From positions 1 to 29,556 of the IMG/VR virus record IMGVR_UViG_3300027909_000303: DNA of 29,556 nucleotides; one strand, 5' to 3'. The stretch's first letter is position 1. The number at the start of each line of letters is the position of its first letter. The notes under the pieces are model-generated. The model saw only the letters and a program-made list of their open reading frames with translations. It was not told where the DNA came from and ran no database searches. The DNA is from a virus. This document shows positions 1 to 5,141 of this stretch, piece after piece. A program made the translations under genes and the position numbers.

Positions 1-25
1 CGGCTCGATGTTCTAGTCAACCCAT

Positions 26-53
26 GGGAGCTGTAGCCTCGGTTGCAGCTCCC
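26..53 (+). other. Stem-loop upstream of the GntR-like gene
   Basis: GGGAGCTG at 26-33 is perfectly complementary to CAGCTCCC at 46-53, leaving a 12-nt loop. It ends nine bases before the AGGAGGT ribosome-binding site of the next gene. There is no T-run, so it may be an actinobacterial-type terminator for the gene before the window or a leader hairpin. The role is inference. Confidence 0.5.
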
Positions 54-74
54 ACCCATCAACAGGAGGTAGCA

Positions 75-371
75 ATGCCAACGCAACAGTCACCGTCCAA
101 GCACGCAGCCGGTTGCCAGTTCGTCCGCGACAAGATCTGCGCGGGAGAGTGGAAGCCGGGGCATCAGTTGCCGTCGCAGGCAGCATGGGCGGCCGGTACT
201 CCCGGCATGAAGATCCTGTACGGAACCTTGAGGGGGATCTACCTGACCCTCAAGACCGAAGGCTGGATCAAAGGCGTGCAGGGTGAGGGTGTGTACGTCG
301 CCGACGAACCGCCGATCCCCGCAGCCGCCAAGAAGGCGAAGGCCCCCCGCAGAGGCTCGATAGTGGGTTAA
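75..371 (+). CDS. GntR-like winged-helix DNA-binding protein
   Basis: A 98-residue protein that is probably a small transcription regulator. It matches the N-terminal DNA-binding domain of GntR regulators: an I/C-x-GEWKPGHQLPS stretch, a central helix-turn-helix, then an EGWIK...QGEGVYVA wing. The usual ligand-binding domain is absent; only a short Lys/Ala/Pro/Arg tail follows, so it would act as a minimal DNA-binding unit. The ATG at 75 is chosen over the in-frame ATG at 24 because AGGAGGT at 64-70 sits just upstream, and the earlier start lies within a hairpin. The target is unknown; the promoter before the next gene is a possible one. Domain assignment is from motif reading only. Confidence 0.8.
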   Translation: MPTQQSPSKHAAGCQFVRDKICAGEWKPGHQLPSQAAWAAGTPGMKILYGTLRGIYLTLKTEGWIKGVQGEGVYVADEPPIPAAAKKAKAPRRGSIVG

Positions 372-414
372 CCAAAGACCCCAGTTAGAACCGAAAGATC
401 TTGCAAGAGACCCC

Positions 415-444
415 TTGAAGGTTCCTAGCGGGCGGCTGTATAAT
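415..444 (+). promoter_or_regulatory. Sigma70-type promoter
   Basis: TTGAAG at 415-420, an 18-nt spacer and a perfect TATAAT at 439-444, followed 43 bases later by the next start codon. The stretch around the -35 (GACCCCTTGAAG) closely resembles GACCCCTGGAAG in the promoter near 3323, which also has an 18-nt spacer. This suggests a shared promoter class recognised by the host vegetative sigma factor. Confidence 0.75.
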
Positions 445-487
445 TGAATCATACAGCAGAGCAATAGCTCACAAACAGGAGGAAGCA

Positions 488-1114
488 ATGTCAAACCCGT
501 TCGATGGCGGCGACACCACCGAGTCCGAGACCGCCGTTGCGACGCTCGATCCTCAGGCTGAGGCCGAGACCGCTGACGAGGCGGACGCCGACCTGGATGT
601 CGACGTGGACACGGCCGCCGAGACGAACGACGAGGTCGAGACCATCGCCACCCCGCCGGTCATCAAGGGTGCAACGGTCAAGAAGGTCGGAGAGAAGGCC
701 ACCACGTCCACTCGCCGGCCCGTCGCCGAAGGCTACGTCGCACCTGTCGAGGCTGCGAAGGCACTCTCCCGGCACCTCACCACGAAGGCCCGCGAGGCGG
801 GTCAGATCGGCGAGGACCAGGAGGTCGAGGTCAAGCCGCAGGTGATGTACTCGTACATCAAGAACAATGGTCCCGAGAGCAAGAACCCTCTCCCGCGGTA
901 CACCGACGCGGCTCTCACCGGCGGACGCGAGTGCGTCGTGAAGGTCGAAGAGGTCATCGAGTGGTGGGAGGCGAAGGACACCCGCGTTGCCGAGCGCAAG
1001 GCCAACGCCAAGGCCAAGGCTGACAAGAAGGCCGAGAACGCCAAGAAGGAGACAGCCGCGGTCGTCGAGGCCGAGGACAAGGAGCCTGCGGCTCCCGTCG
1101 TCGAGGCCGAGTAG
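488..1114 (+). CDS. Acidic/basic low-complexity phage protein, unknown function
   Basis: A 208-residue protein that I cannot assign to a named family. Residues 1-55 are very acidic (Asp/Glu/Ala/Thr), the middle (about 80-165) is a compact predicted domain containing two Trp (EVIEWWEAKD) and an aromatic MYSYIKNN segment, and the C-terminus is Lys/Ala/Glu-rich. A folded core with a lysine-rich tail would suit a nucleic-acid or nucleoid-associated protein, but that is inference. It has the strongest expression signals in the window: a consensus promoter at 415-444 and an AGGAGGAAG ribosome-binding site 5 bases before the ATG, so it is probably abundant. GC-rich third positions and few rare codons fit high expression. 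Confidence 0.85.
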   Translation: MSNPFDGGDTTESETAVATLDPQAEAETADEADADLDVDVDTAAETNDEVETIATPPVIKGATVKKVGEKATTSTRRPVAEGYVAPVEAAKALSRHLTTKAREAGQIGEDQEVEVKPQVMYSYIKNNGPESKNPLPRYTDAALTGGRECVVKVEEVIEWWEAKDTRVAERKANAKAKADKKAENAKKETAAVVEAEDKEPAAPVVEAE

Positions 1115-1201
1115 GTCGGAGTGGGGAAGCTGACACGAGTTGTGACTGACTCGGGAGTCGGCGTGGCGGTGTTGGAGTGGTTCGCCGTCAACAACTAATC
1201 T

Positions 1202-1278
1202 CCTGGTGTGTAACCTCTACCACCGCAGACCGTCTACCTCCCCAGGTCAGCGCGTGCGGGGCAATGTTACACACCAGG
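1202..1278 (+). ncRNA. Long stem-loop with nested inner helices
   Basis: CCTGGTGTGTAAC (1202-1214) pairs perfectly with GTTACACACCAGG (1266-1278), a 13-bp stem. Within the 51-nt loop, CCGCA (1223-1227) can pair with TGCGG (1255-1259), and GACC (1228-1231) with GGTC (1245-1248), giving a continuous nested fold. It ends four bases before tRNA-Met. It could be a terminator after the 488-1114 gene, a processing signal, or an independent small RNA; nothing in the sequence decides this. Confidence 0.6.
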
Positions 1279-1282
1279 TCAT

Positions 1283-1358
1283 AGCGGGTTAGAGGAGCTC
1301 GGTTGTCCTCGTCAGCCTCATAAGCTGAAGATCACTGGTTCGAATCCAGTACCCGCTA
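1283..1358 (+). tRNA. tRNA-Met (CAT)
   Basis: A complete cloverleaf of 76 nt. The acceptor AGCGGGT pairs with ACCCGCT, the D stem is GAGG/CCTC, and the anticodon stem is TCAGC/GCTGA with loop CTCATAA, giving anticodon CAT. The variable loop is AGATC and the T arm is ACTGG-TTCGAAT-CCAGT, with discriminator A. The 3' CCA is not encoded. CAT could also be a lysidine-modified tRNA-Ile; sequence alone does not separate the two. Confidence 0.9.
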
Positions 1359-1387
1359 CGGAAAGGAGGTGGCATCTCGATCTCCTA

Positions 1388-1403
1388 GAGGGCTTCGGCC
1401 CTC
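1388..1403 (+). terminator. UUCG-capped hairpin between tRNA elements
   Basis: GAGGGC (1388-1393), the tetraloop TTCG and GCCCTC (1398-1403) form a very stable hairpin five bases before a tRNA-like element. It lacks a T-run, so it may end transcription weakly, or serve as a spacer or processing signal between RNA genes. Confidence 0.5.
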
Positions 1404-1407
1404 ACCC

Positions 1408-1520
1408 GGGAATGATGGGCGGTTGTCAACTACCCGAGGTAACGCGTGGAGGGGTTTCTAGGGCCCCTGTGATAACGTCTCGCGGAGGTAGTGAGGTGGG
1501 TTCGAGTCCCACCATTCCCA
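1408..1520 (+). ncRNA. Atypical tRNA-like element, 113 nt
   Basis: The acceptor GGGAATG (1408-1414) pairs with CATTCCC (1513-1519), with A as discriminator, and the T arm GTGGG-TTCGAGT-CCCAC is perfect. The roughly 80 bases between are not a normal D plus anticodon region. A hairpin AGGGG...CCCCT has loop TTTCTAGGG; with a G-U closing pair the 7-nt loop TTCTAGG would present CTA (amber). A second option, TTGTCAA near 1424-1430, would present GTC. ACTACC (1429-1434) can pair with GGTAGT (1487-1492), enclosing the middle. It may be an unusual tRNA, a decayed tRNA, or a tRNA-like RNA; no function is assigned. Confidence 0.5.
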
Positions 1521-1797
1521 CGGTCAACCTGGTAAGACGGTCGAAGCTCATGCTGCAGCATGAGGGTGTACCTTAGTCCTCCGCCGAGGCGAAGATAAGG
1601 ACTCTGGAGAAGCTAGGCAACGACACCTCTTCGACTTGAGGTGCTGTCTGACGAGATAGTGCTGGCGAGGGATTGCGGAGCACCAGGACCGTATAAGAAC
1701 TGTGGCCAGCCCAACGCCGGAGCAGGGGACTGACGCTTGAGCCCCCGTCCAAAAAGTACCAGGAGAGCGTTCACTGGGAGCCGGCACTAACTGAATA
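1521..1797 (+). other. Non-coding spacer rich in hairpins
   Basis: No convincing gene lies on either strand. Visible structure: an 18-nt perfect palindrome CTCATGCTGCAGCATGAG (1547-1564); AGTCCT/AGGACT enclosing a small CGC/GCG hairpin near 1576-1603; CACCTC (1624-1629) pairing with GAGGTG (1638-1643); and a GGGG/CCCC pairing near 1724-1745. The stretch could hold a structured RNA or several degraded tRNA genes. It directly precedes tRNA-Gly. Confidence 0.4.
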
Positions 1798-1868
1798 GGG
1801 GATGTAACTCAATGGCAGAGTACCAGTCTTCCAAACTGGGTACGCAGGTTCGATTCCTGTCATCCTCA
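1798..1868 (+). tRNA. tRNA-Gly (TCC)
   Basis: A complete 71-nt cloverleaf. The acceptor GGGGATG pairs with CATCCTC through one G-U pair. The D region is AACTC...GAGTA, and the anticodon arm CCAGT-CTTCCAA-ACTGG gives anticodon TCC, which reads GGA. The T arm is GCAGG-TTCGATT-CCTGT and the discriminator is A. The 3' CCA is not encoded. Confidence 0.9.
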
Positions 1869-1871
1869 CTC

Positions 1872-1950
1872 GCGTACGGTCTTCGGTCATGTACGACACT
1901 TTCATTCGATGAGAGCTGTTGGAAGCATGGGTCTGCTGGAGACCGTACGC
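1872..1950 (+). ncRNA. Long stem-loop after tRNA-Gly
   Basis: GCGTACGGTCT (1872-1882) is perfectly complementary to AGACCGTACGC (1940-1950), an 11-bp stem around a 57-nt loop. The loop holds a second hairpin built on CTTTCAT and ATGAGAG. It begins three bases after tRNA-Gly, a position matching the long stem-loop just before tRNA-Met. Possible roles are transcript processing, termination or an independent RNA; none is proven. Confidence 0.55.
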
Positions 1951-1975
1951 ACTAAGTCAGACGTAGCACTGCCAA

Positions 1976-2042
1976 GGTAGTACCAGGGGAGCCTGGTGGA
2001 GGCTACCACCCCCGCTCAGGGGGCAGCGGCTTACTCACCGCT
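1976..2042 (+). other. Three tandem hairpins upstream of a small gene
   Basis: First, GGTAG (1976-1980) with CTACC (2003-2007) encloses ACCAGG-GGAG-CCTGGT. Second, CCCCC (2009-2013), loop GCTCA, GGGGG (2019-2023). Third, AGCGG (2025-2029) with CCGCT (2038-2042). They lie 42-108 bases before the next start codon, so a terminator cluster or a structured 5' leader is likely. Confidence 0.5.
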
Positions 2043-2083
2043 AGTGGTGCTGCGTCCCACAAGTAGACAGGGGGAAGATCGAG

Positions 2084-2350
2084 ATGCCCGAGGCGACGTT
2101 CGCGAACTACCACAACGGCGAGGCAATGCACTACATCGGTAGTACCAACGACCCTTGCCACCCGGCCATCGTTGCTGGGAACTGGGTGCAGGATGAGACG
2201 ACAGGTGTGATCCTTCGTGCCGACGTCATTCAGCAGGACGCTGTCAGCCTCGGAGCTGTCGTGCCGCTACGCCACAACGGCGTGAGCTTTGACACCGACG
2301 CCGACACTGGCAACACGTTCCACTACCCCGGCTGTAACCGAGGGATGTAG
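2084..2350 (+). CDS. Small protein of unknown function, possibly virion-associated
   Basis: An 88-residue protein that I do not recognise. It is neutral, soluble and rich in Asn, Asp, Gly and Val, with pieces such as GNWVQDETTGVILRADVIQQD that resemble beta-strand structural proteins. An AGGGGGAAG ribosome-binding site lies about 8 bases before the ATG. The next gene starts three bases after its stop codon and looks like a virion surface protein, so the two are probably co-transcribed and may work together. It sits as an island between two stretches of tRNA-like and structured RNA, an unusual place for a virion gene. Confidence 0.7.
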   Translation: MPEATFANYHNGEAMHYIGSTNDPCHPAIVAGNWVQDETTGVILRADVIQQDAVSLGAVVPLRHNGVSFDTDADTGNTFHYPGCNRGM

Positions 2351-2352
2351 TC

Positions 2353-2856
2353 GTGCCAACACTCAACACTCGGATAGACTTCACCATCGGTGCGACGCTA
2401 CTCAACGACCTCGACTTGTCGGCGTCGGCCAAGGTAGCTCTCTCGCTGGCCAAGGCACTCGTGCTGACGAGTGGTACAGGTGCTGGTCAGGCTGATCAGC
2501 TTTGGTTCGACAAGCGGACCATCCTTGCTGCAGCCAACGACGACCTAGACCTGGCGGGTGGAATCACCAACGGCTTGAACCAGACGGTGACGTTCGCCAA
2601 GCTGAAGCTGATCTTCATCTTCTCGGTCGCAGCGAACCTCAACAACCTGACGATCGGTGGAGGTAGTAATCCACTAGTGAACTGGGTTGCGGCGGCAGGA
2701 GACGCCAACGTAGTTACGCCAGGCGGCGTCTTGTGGCTCTTCTCCCCAGGCAGCGGCTATGTTGTCACACCTGGCACAGCTGACATCCTTCGAGTAGCTA
2801 ACCCCGCTGGCTCGGCATCTGACTACGAGATCGTTCTGGCTGGCACAACCGTATAA
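2353..2856 (+). CDS. Probable phage surface or decoration protein
   Basis: A 167-residue protein starting at GTG 2353. It is almost entirely predicted beta-strand, rich in Ala, Gly, Leu, Thr and Val. Its order SGTGAGQAD, then DLDLAGG...TNGLNQTVTFAKLK, then NNLTIGGG, PGGVL and ILRVANPAG ending in YEIVLAGT resembles a conserved small beta-sandwich protein seen in many tailed-phage genomes, usually among structural genes. I recall the pattern but cannot name a family, so the virion role is inference. There is no signal peptide or membrane segment. It is paired with the preceding gene (three-base gap) and followed by a tRNA-like element 14 bases after its stop. Confidence 0.75.
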   Translation: MPTLNTRIDFTIGATLLNDLDLSASAKVALSLAKALVLTSGTGAGQADQLWFDKRTILAAANDDLDLAGGITNGLNQTVTFAKLKLIFIFSVAANLNNLTIGGGSNPLVNWVAAAGDANVVTPGGVLWLFSPGSGYVVTPGTADILRVANPAGSASDYEIVLAGTTV

Positions 2857-2870
2857 CAATTGAACATGGT

Positions 2871-2970
2871 GGGGATGAACCCTTGAGGTTGCGCTCTTCG
2901 GAGTCTTGCTGGGGCCACGGCACGCTCAGGGTACGTACGGCCGGCGGAGGTTCGAGTCCTCCCATCCCCA
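2871..2970 (+). ncRNA. Atypical tRNA-like element, 100 nt
   Basis: The acceptor GGGGATG (2871-2877) is identical to that of tRNA-Gly and pairs perfectly with CATCCCC (2963-2969); the discriminator is A. The T arm GGAGG-TTCGAGT-CCTCC is perfect. The 69-nt middle has no recognisable D or anticodon arm. Instead CCCTTGAG right after the acceptor can pair, with one bulge, with CTCAGGG, enclosing a CTC-TTCG-GAG hairpin. It resembles the elements at 1408 and 11842. No anticodon can be assigned. Confidence 0.5.
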
Positions 2971-2971
2971 C

Positions 2972-3056
2972 GGTGGCGCCGGGTCAAACCTCCTTGGATG
3001 CCCGGTAACGCAGGCGCACCGTTCTGGATCCGATGGATATACATCGGGGCGCCATC
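2972..3056 (+). other. Long imperfect stem-loop with nested hairpins
   Basis: GGTGGCGCC (2972-2980) pairs along its full length with GGCGCCATC (3048-3056), with one G-U. Inside, CCGATG (3030-3035) and CATCGG (3042-3047) form a hairpin with loop GATATA, and an alternative CCGGG/CCCGG pairing is possible. It starts two bases after the preceding tRNA-like element. Bases 3057-3109 show nothing further that I can support. Confidence 0.45.
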
Positions 3057-3109
3057 ACAGTAACACCCAGGGTGAACGCGATCACTTGATCCGAACTAGC
3101 CTGGAAGAG

Positions 3110-3205
3110 ATGAAGGCCCTTCATCATATGACCTGCTATGCGGCTATAAGATCGTCGAGGCCGGGCAAGCATAGCAGCGATATGGTGGAGGGCCTTTGTC
3201 TTCAT
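3110..3205 (+). other. Two-part stem-loop adjoining the 3206 tRNA-like gene
   Basis: CTGCTATGC (3133-3141) pairs perfectly with GCATAGCAG (3169-3177) around a 27-nt loop. Outside it, ATGAAGGCCC (3110-3119) pairs with GGGCCTT and TTCAT (3190-3205), with a small bulge. The structure ends exactly where the next tRNA-like gene begins, which would suit a 5' leader processed by RNase P. Confidence 0.5.
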
Positions 3206-3298
3206 GGGCCTGTAGCTTAATTGGAAGAGCACCCCAGACGTGGGGATGTAAGACCTTTGAGTCATACGTGGATCTGGGTTCGAATCCCAGCAGGCCTA
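3206..3298 (+). tRNA. Atypical tRNA, 93 nt, possibly tRNA-Gln (TTG)
   Basis: The acceptor GGGCCTG pairs with CAGGCCT, and the D arm is normal (GCTT...GAGC with TTGG in the loop). The T arm CTGGG-TTCGAAT-CCCAG is perfect and the discriminator is A. Between D and T arms there are two hairpins instead of one anticodon arm: CCCC-AGACGT-GGGG (3232-3245), and a longer one (3246-3269) with loop CTTTGA closed by GAC/GTC. The second would show TTG (Gln) in an abnormal loop. AGAC flanks the extra segment on both sides, as an insertion might leave. It may be a functional tRNA with an extra arm or a damaged one. Confidence 0.5.
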
Positions 3299-3322
3299 CA
3301 AAAAGATCTACAACGGGACCCC

Positions 3323-3352
3323 TGGAAGTCAAACGGGGGTTTCCTATATAAT
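3323..3352 (+). promoter_or_regulatory. Sigma70-type promoter
   Basis: TGGAAG at 3323-3328, an 18-nt spacer, then TATAAT at 3347-3352 within TTCCTATATAATAG. The same TTCCTATATAATAG block recurs at the promoter near 13143, and the -35 surroundings match the promoter near 415. It drives the gene group that starts at 3388. Confidence 0.75.
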
Positions 3353-3387
3353 AGATTAATACACGCACAACAACGGAGGCGGTATGC

Positions 3388-3630
3388 ATGCACGCATGCA
3401 AGCTAAGCGATATCCTCTCTGACGAGGAGATAGGCTTCCTCCACGACGCCATGGAATCTGCAATGGGCGAAGCGGAGGAAGTGCTTGAACGGCACAAGAG
3501 CGAAGAGCCGCCGCTGTTCGACGTACAGACAACGGGCGAGGCTGCTGAAGACTATGTCAACCTAGTTGCAAGTCAGAAGCGACGTCTCGAAGCCCTTCAA
3601 AGGATCTACAACCTCTGCGAAGGGGGGTGA
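3388..3630 (+). CDS. Small acidic helical protein, unknown function
   Basis: An 80-residue protein with no recognised family. It is acidic and mostly predicted helix (SDEEIGFLHDAMESAMGEAEEVLERH, written as separate helices around a proline-rich centre), with a final helix rich in Lys/Arg/Leu. It is the first gene after the promoter at 3323-3352. Two ATGs compete: 3384 is in another frame, while 3388 opens the long frame and is spaced 8 bases from GGAGG, so 3388 is used. The next gene's ribosome-binding site lies in its last codons, so the two are translationally linked. The position suggests an early regulator, but this is inference. Confidence 0.75.
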   Translation: MHACKLSDILSDEEIGFLHDAMESAMGEAEEVLERHKSEEPPLFDVQTTGEAAEDYVNLVASQKRRLEALQRIYNLCEGG

Positions 3631-3632
3631 AA

Positions 3633-4220
3633 ATGACCGACCAGAAGGTAGACGACGATCGCCCCACCTCCGTAGTGTTTGACCACTGCGTCAAGGTGTA
3701 CGCCGAGATGGCTGCACAGTCCCTCGAGGAAGTGATCAGTGCATCTGAGCACCCCGACGACCCTGCGAACCATATGTTGGTGTACGAGGGACAACTCACG
3801 AAGTTGTTCGGAGCGCTAGCACTCAGTACTCCCTACTACACTTCGGTGATGAACCACCTGAAGTCCATGGGCTGCGTGGAACAGCTGCGACGGGGTGGAG
3901 GCAACTCTCCCAGCCGCTGGCGACTCCTTCGCGAGCCGGACGAGGATTCCTTCCGAAGCATCGAAGGGATGAAGCGCTCGCGCACGGGCAAGACTGCAGC
4001 ACTGGAACAGCAAGTGCGTGACTTGAACAAGCGGCTGCATGCAGCTGAGACGGAGCTGAGCAACCTGAAGGCAATGGTCAACAGGTTGGCGGAACTAAAC
4101 AATGGTATATCGGTACAGGCTGCTCGTGGTGAGATGGCATACAAGGAGCTACGCACACACTCACATGCCGTGCACACAATGCCTGGAGAAGCACCAGTAG
4201 TTCTGGAGGCGACAAAGTGA
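3633..4220 (+). CDS. Winged-helix plus coiled-coil protein
   Basis: A 195-residue protein. Residues about 50-100 read as a winged-helix DNA-binding domain: an LFGALALSTPYYTSVMNHL recognition-helix region, a GCVEQLRRGG turn and an RWRLL strand forming the wing. Residues 115-160 form a coiled coil (LEQQVRDLNKRLHAAETELS...), suggesting a dimer. It is likely a DNA-binding regulator or accessory replication protein; the target is unknown. The start at ATG 3633 is preferred over GTG 3627 because the GGGGGG ribosome-binding stretch ends at 3627. Its stop overlaps the next gene's GTG by four bases (GTGA), so both are in one operon from the 3323 promoter. Confidence 0.85.
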   Translation: MTDQKVDDDRPTSVVFDHCVKVYAEMAAQSLEEVISASEHPDDPANHMLVYEGQLTKLFGALALSTPYYTSVMNHLKSMGCVEQLRRGGGNSPSRWRLLREPDEDSFRSIEGMKRSRTGKTAALEQQVRDLNKRLHAAETELSNLKAMVNRLAELNNGISVQAARGEMAYKELRTHSHAVHTMPGEAPVVLEATK

Positions 4221-4537
4221 CAGACAGTAGTCAAACGACCCTCGAAGAGGCCAGCCGTTGCCCCAAGTGTGGACAGGCTGGGAACCAGACGAGCACGAAG
4301 CCTCTCACCTCCGGCTCCGGCAAGCTGCTGATGTTCAAGTGTGAGAACAGTCGTTGCAGGTGGTTCAACACTGAGTGGCCGGTGCAGGTGAGTGCCAACG
4401 GAACTATCCCGTTGACGCTCCAGCGGCCCAAGCAGTTCCAGCCGCTCATCGATGACGGCGGCAGGACGCTTGCCAACATCGAGAGGCAGTTGGAACTGGA
4501 GACCCAGAAGGGCTCCGAGATTAACAGAAGACGCTGA
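4217..4537 (+). CDS. Zinc-ribbon protein
   Basis: A 106-residue protein starting with GTG in a GTGA overlap with the previous gene. It holds one clear zinc ribbon: CPKCGQ near residue 15 and CENSRCRWF near residue 42, i.e. two Cys pairs about 25 residues apart. Such ribbons occur in transcription and nucleic-acid-binding accessory proteins. A short Pro/Gln segment and a C-terminal amphipathic helix ending in Arg residues follow. Together with the preceding winged-helix gene it suggests a small regulatory pair. It is the last gene before the structured RNA element at 4565-4645. Confidence 0.8.
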   Translation: MTDSSQTTLEEASRCPKCGQAGNQTSTKPLTSGSGKLLMFKCENSRCRWFNTEWPVQVSANGTIPLTLQRPKQFQPLIDDGGRTLANIERQLELETQKGSEINRRR

Positions 4538-4564
4538 GGAAGAGAGAACGCAATGAGACCGTGA

Positions 4565-4645
4565 TAGACTAGAGATAGACCAAGGTTTCCGCGCTCTCAT
4601 ATACCCTAAGTAAGGGCAAGATCCCTTGGTGTCTATCTTAGTCTA
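4565..4645 (+). ncRNA. Conserved structured RNA element, copy A
   Basis: TAGACTA (4565-4571) pairs with TAGTCTA (4639-4645). Just inside, GATAGACCAAGG (4574-4585) pairs with CCTTGG-T-GTCTATC (4624-4637), giving a stem of about 19 bp. The 38-nt loop contains TTCC (4587-4590), CTCTCA (4594-4599) and GTAAGGGC (4610-4617); CCCT (4604-4607) pairs with AGGG (4613-4616). The same blocks at the same spacing occur in copy B (28331-28408). It ends three bases before the GGGAGG ribosome-binding site of the next gene, so it probably acts as a 5' leader in cis. No known riboswitch family is recognised. Confidence 0.75.
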
Positions 4646-4658
4646 ACAGGGAGGTTCA

Positions 4659-5141
4659 GTGAGCGACAACAACGAGAGCGAAGGCGAGGCCCGTGAGGGT
4701 CATTCGTATGAGGGTGTAGAGGCGGCAGCGATCCAGAAGGAAGTGACAGACCTCCAGAACCTCTGGAACGCTTACGTCGAACTGACATCCGATGGTCGCG
4801 TTGCGGCAGGCCTTCATCCGCCGCCCGCCTTCATGGCCATGTACAGTGCACTGTTGGACATCAACAAGCCACTTGAAGCCATCATGGATATCGTCGAGCA
4901 CACCCAGGAGAACTACGACGCGCTCAGCAGCACGCTGACTCGTGTGGTGGCCTTCGGCGACGCCATGTTTCGCTTTGGTCAGTGGTGTGTGTCGCAGGGC
5001 TTGCTCCACGCCAACGCCATCCAGTGTCAGTGTGGAGCCGTCGACGACGACGAACTCAGCGAGGTGGCCAACAGTGACGTGAAGGTCGACCTATCCGACG
5101 ACGCCCTCAGGGCTTGGTTGGAAGGCGGCAAGGGTGCATAA
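4659..5141 (+). CDS. Acidic helical protein, unknown function
   Basis: A 160-residue acidic protein beginning at GTG 4659, behind AGGGAGG at 4648-4654. It is mostly predicted helix, with a hydrophobic central helix (PAFMAMYSALLDINKPLEAI) and a CQCG pair near residue 123 that is too isolated to call a zinc site. I do not recognise the family. Its interest lies in position: it directly follows RNA element A, and the SNF2-type helicase starts within its last codons (eight-base overlap). It could be a helicase partner, with expression of both set by the RNA leader; this is inference. Confidence 0.8.
   Translation: MSDNNESEGEAREGHSYEGVEAAAIQKEVTDLQNLWNAYVELTSDGRVAAGLHPPPAFMAMYSALLDINKPLEAIMDIVEHTQENYDALSSTLTRVVAFGDAMFRFGQWCVSQGLLHANAIQCQCGAVDDDELSEVANSDVKVDLSDDALRAWLEGGKGA

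Noticed and set aside
1-20. A third copy of the RNA element at the window edge (TTCTAGTCAACCC)
   Set aside because: Only a few bases resemble the 3' end of the element and the rest lies outside the window; not enough to support.
1408-1868. Possible tmRNA, because a frame at 1522-1563 reads GQPGKTVEAHAAA-stop after a tRNA-like element
   Set aside because: The acceptor strands at 1408 and 1513 already pair with each other upstream of this frame, the later T arm at 1848 belongs to a complete tRNA-Gly, and the ordered pseudoknots are not evident.
3836-4600. Reverse-strand open frame of 254 residues
   Set aside because: It lies opposite the winged-helix and zinc-ribbon genes and part of RNA element A; composition and lack of a start signal mark it as a shadow.
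4565-4645. RNA element A as a simple terminator
   Set aside because: There is no T-run, it ends three bases before a ribosome-binding site, and the loop is conserved in a second copy, which a terminator would not need.
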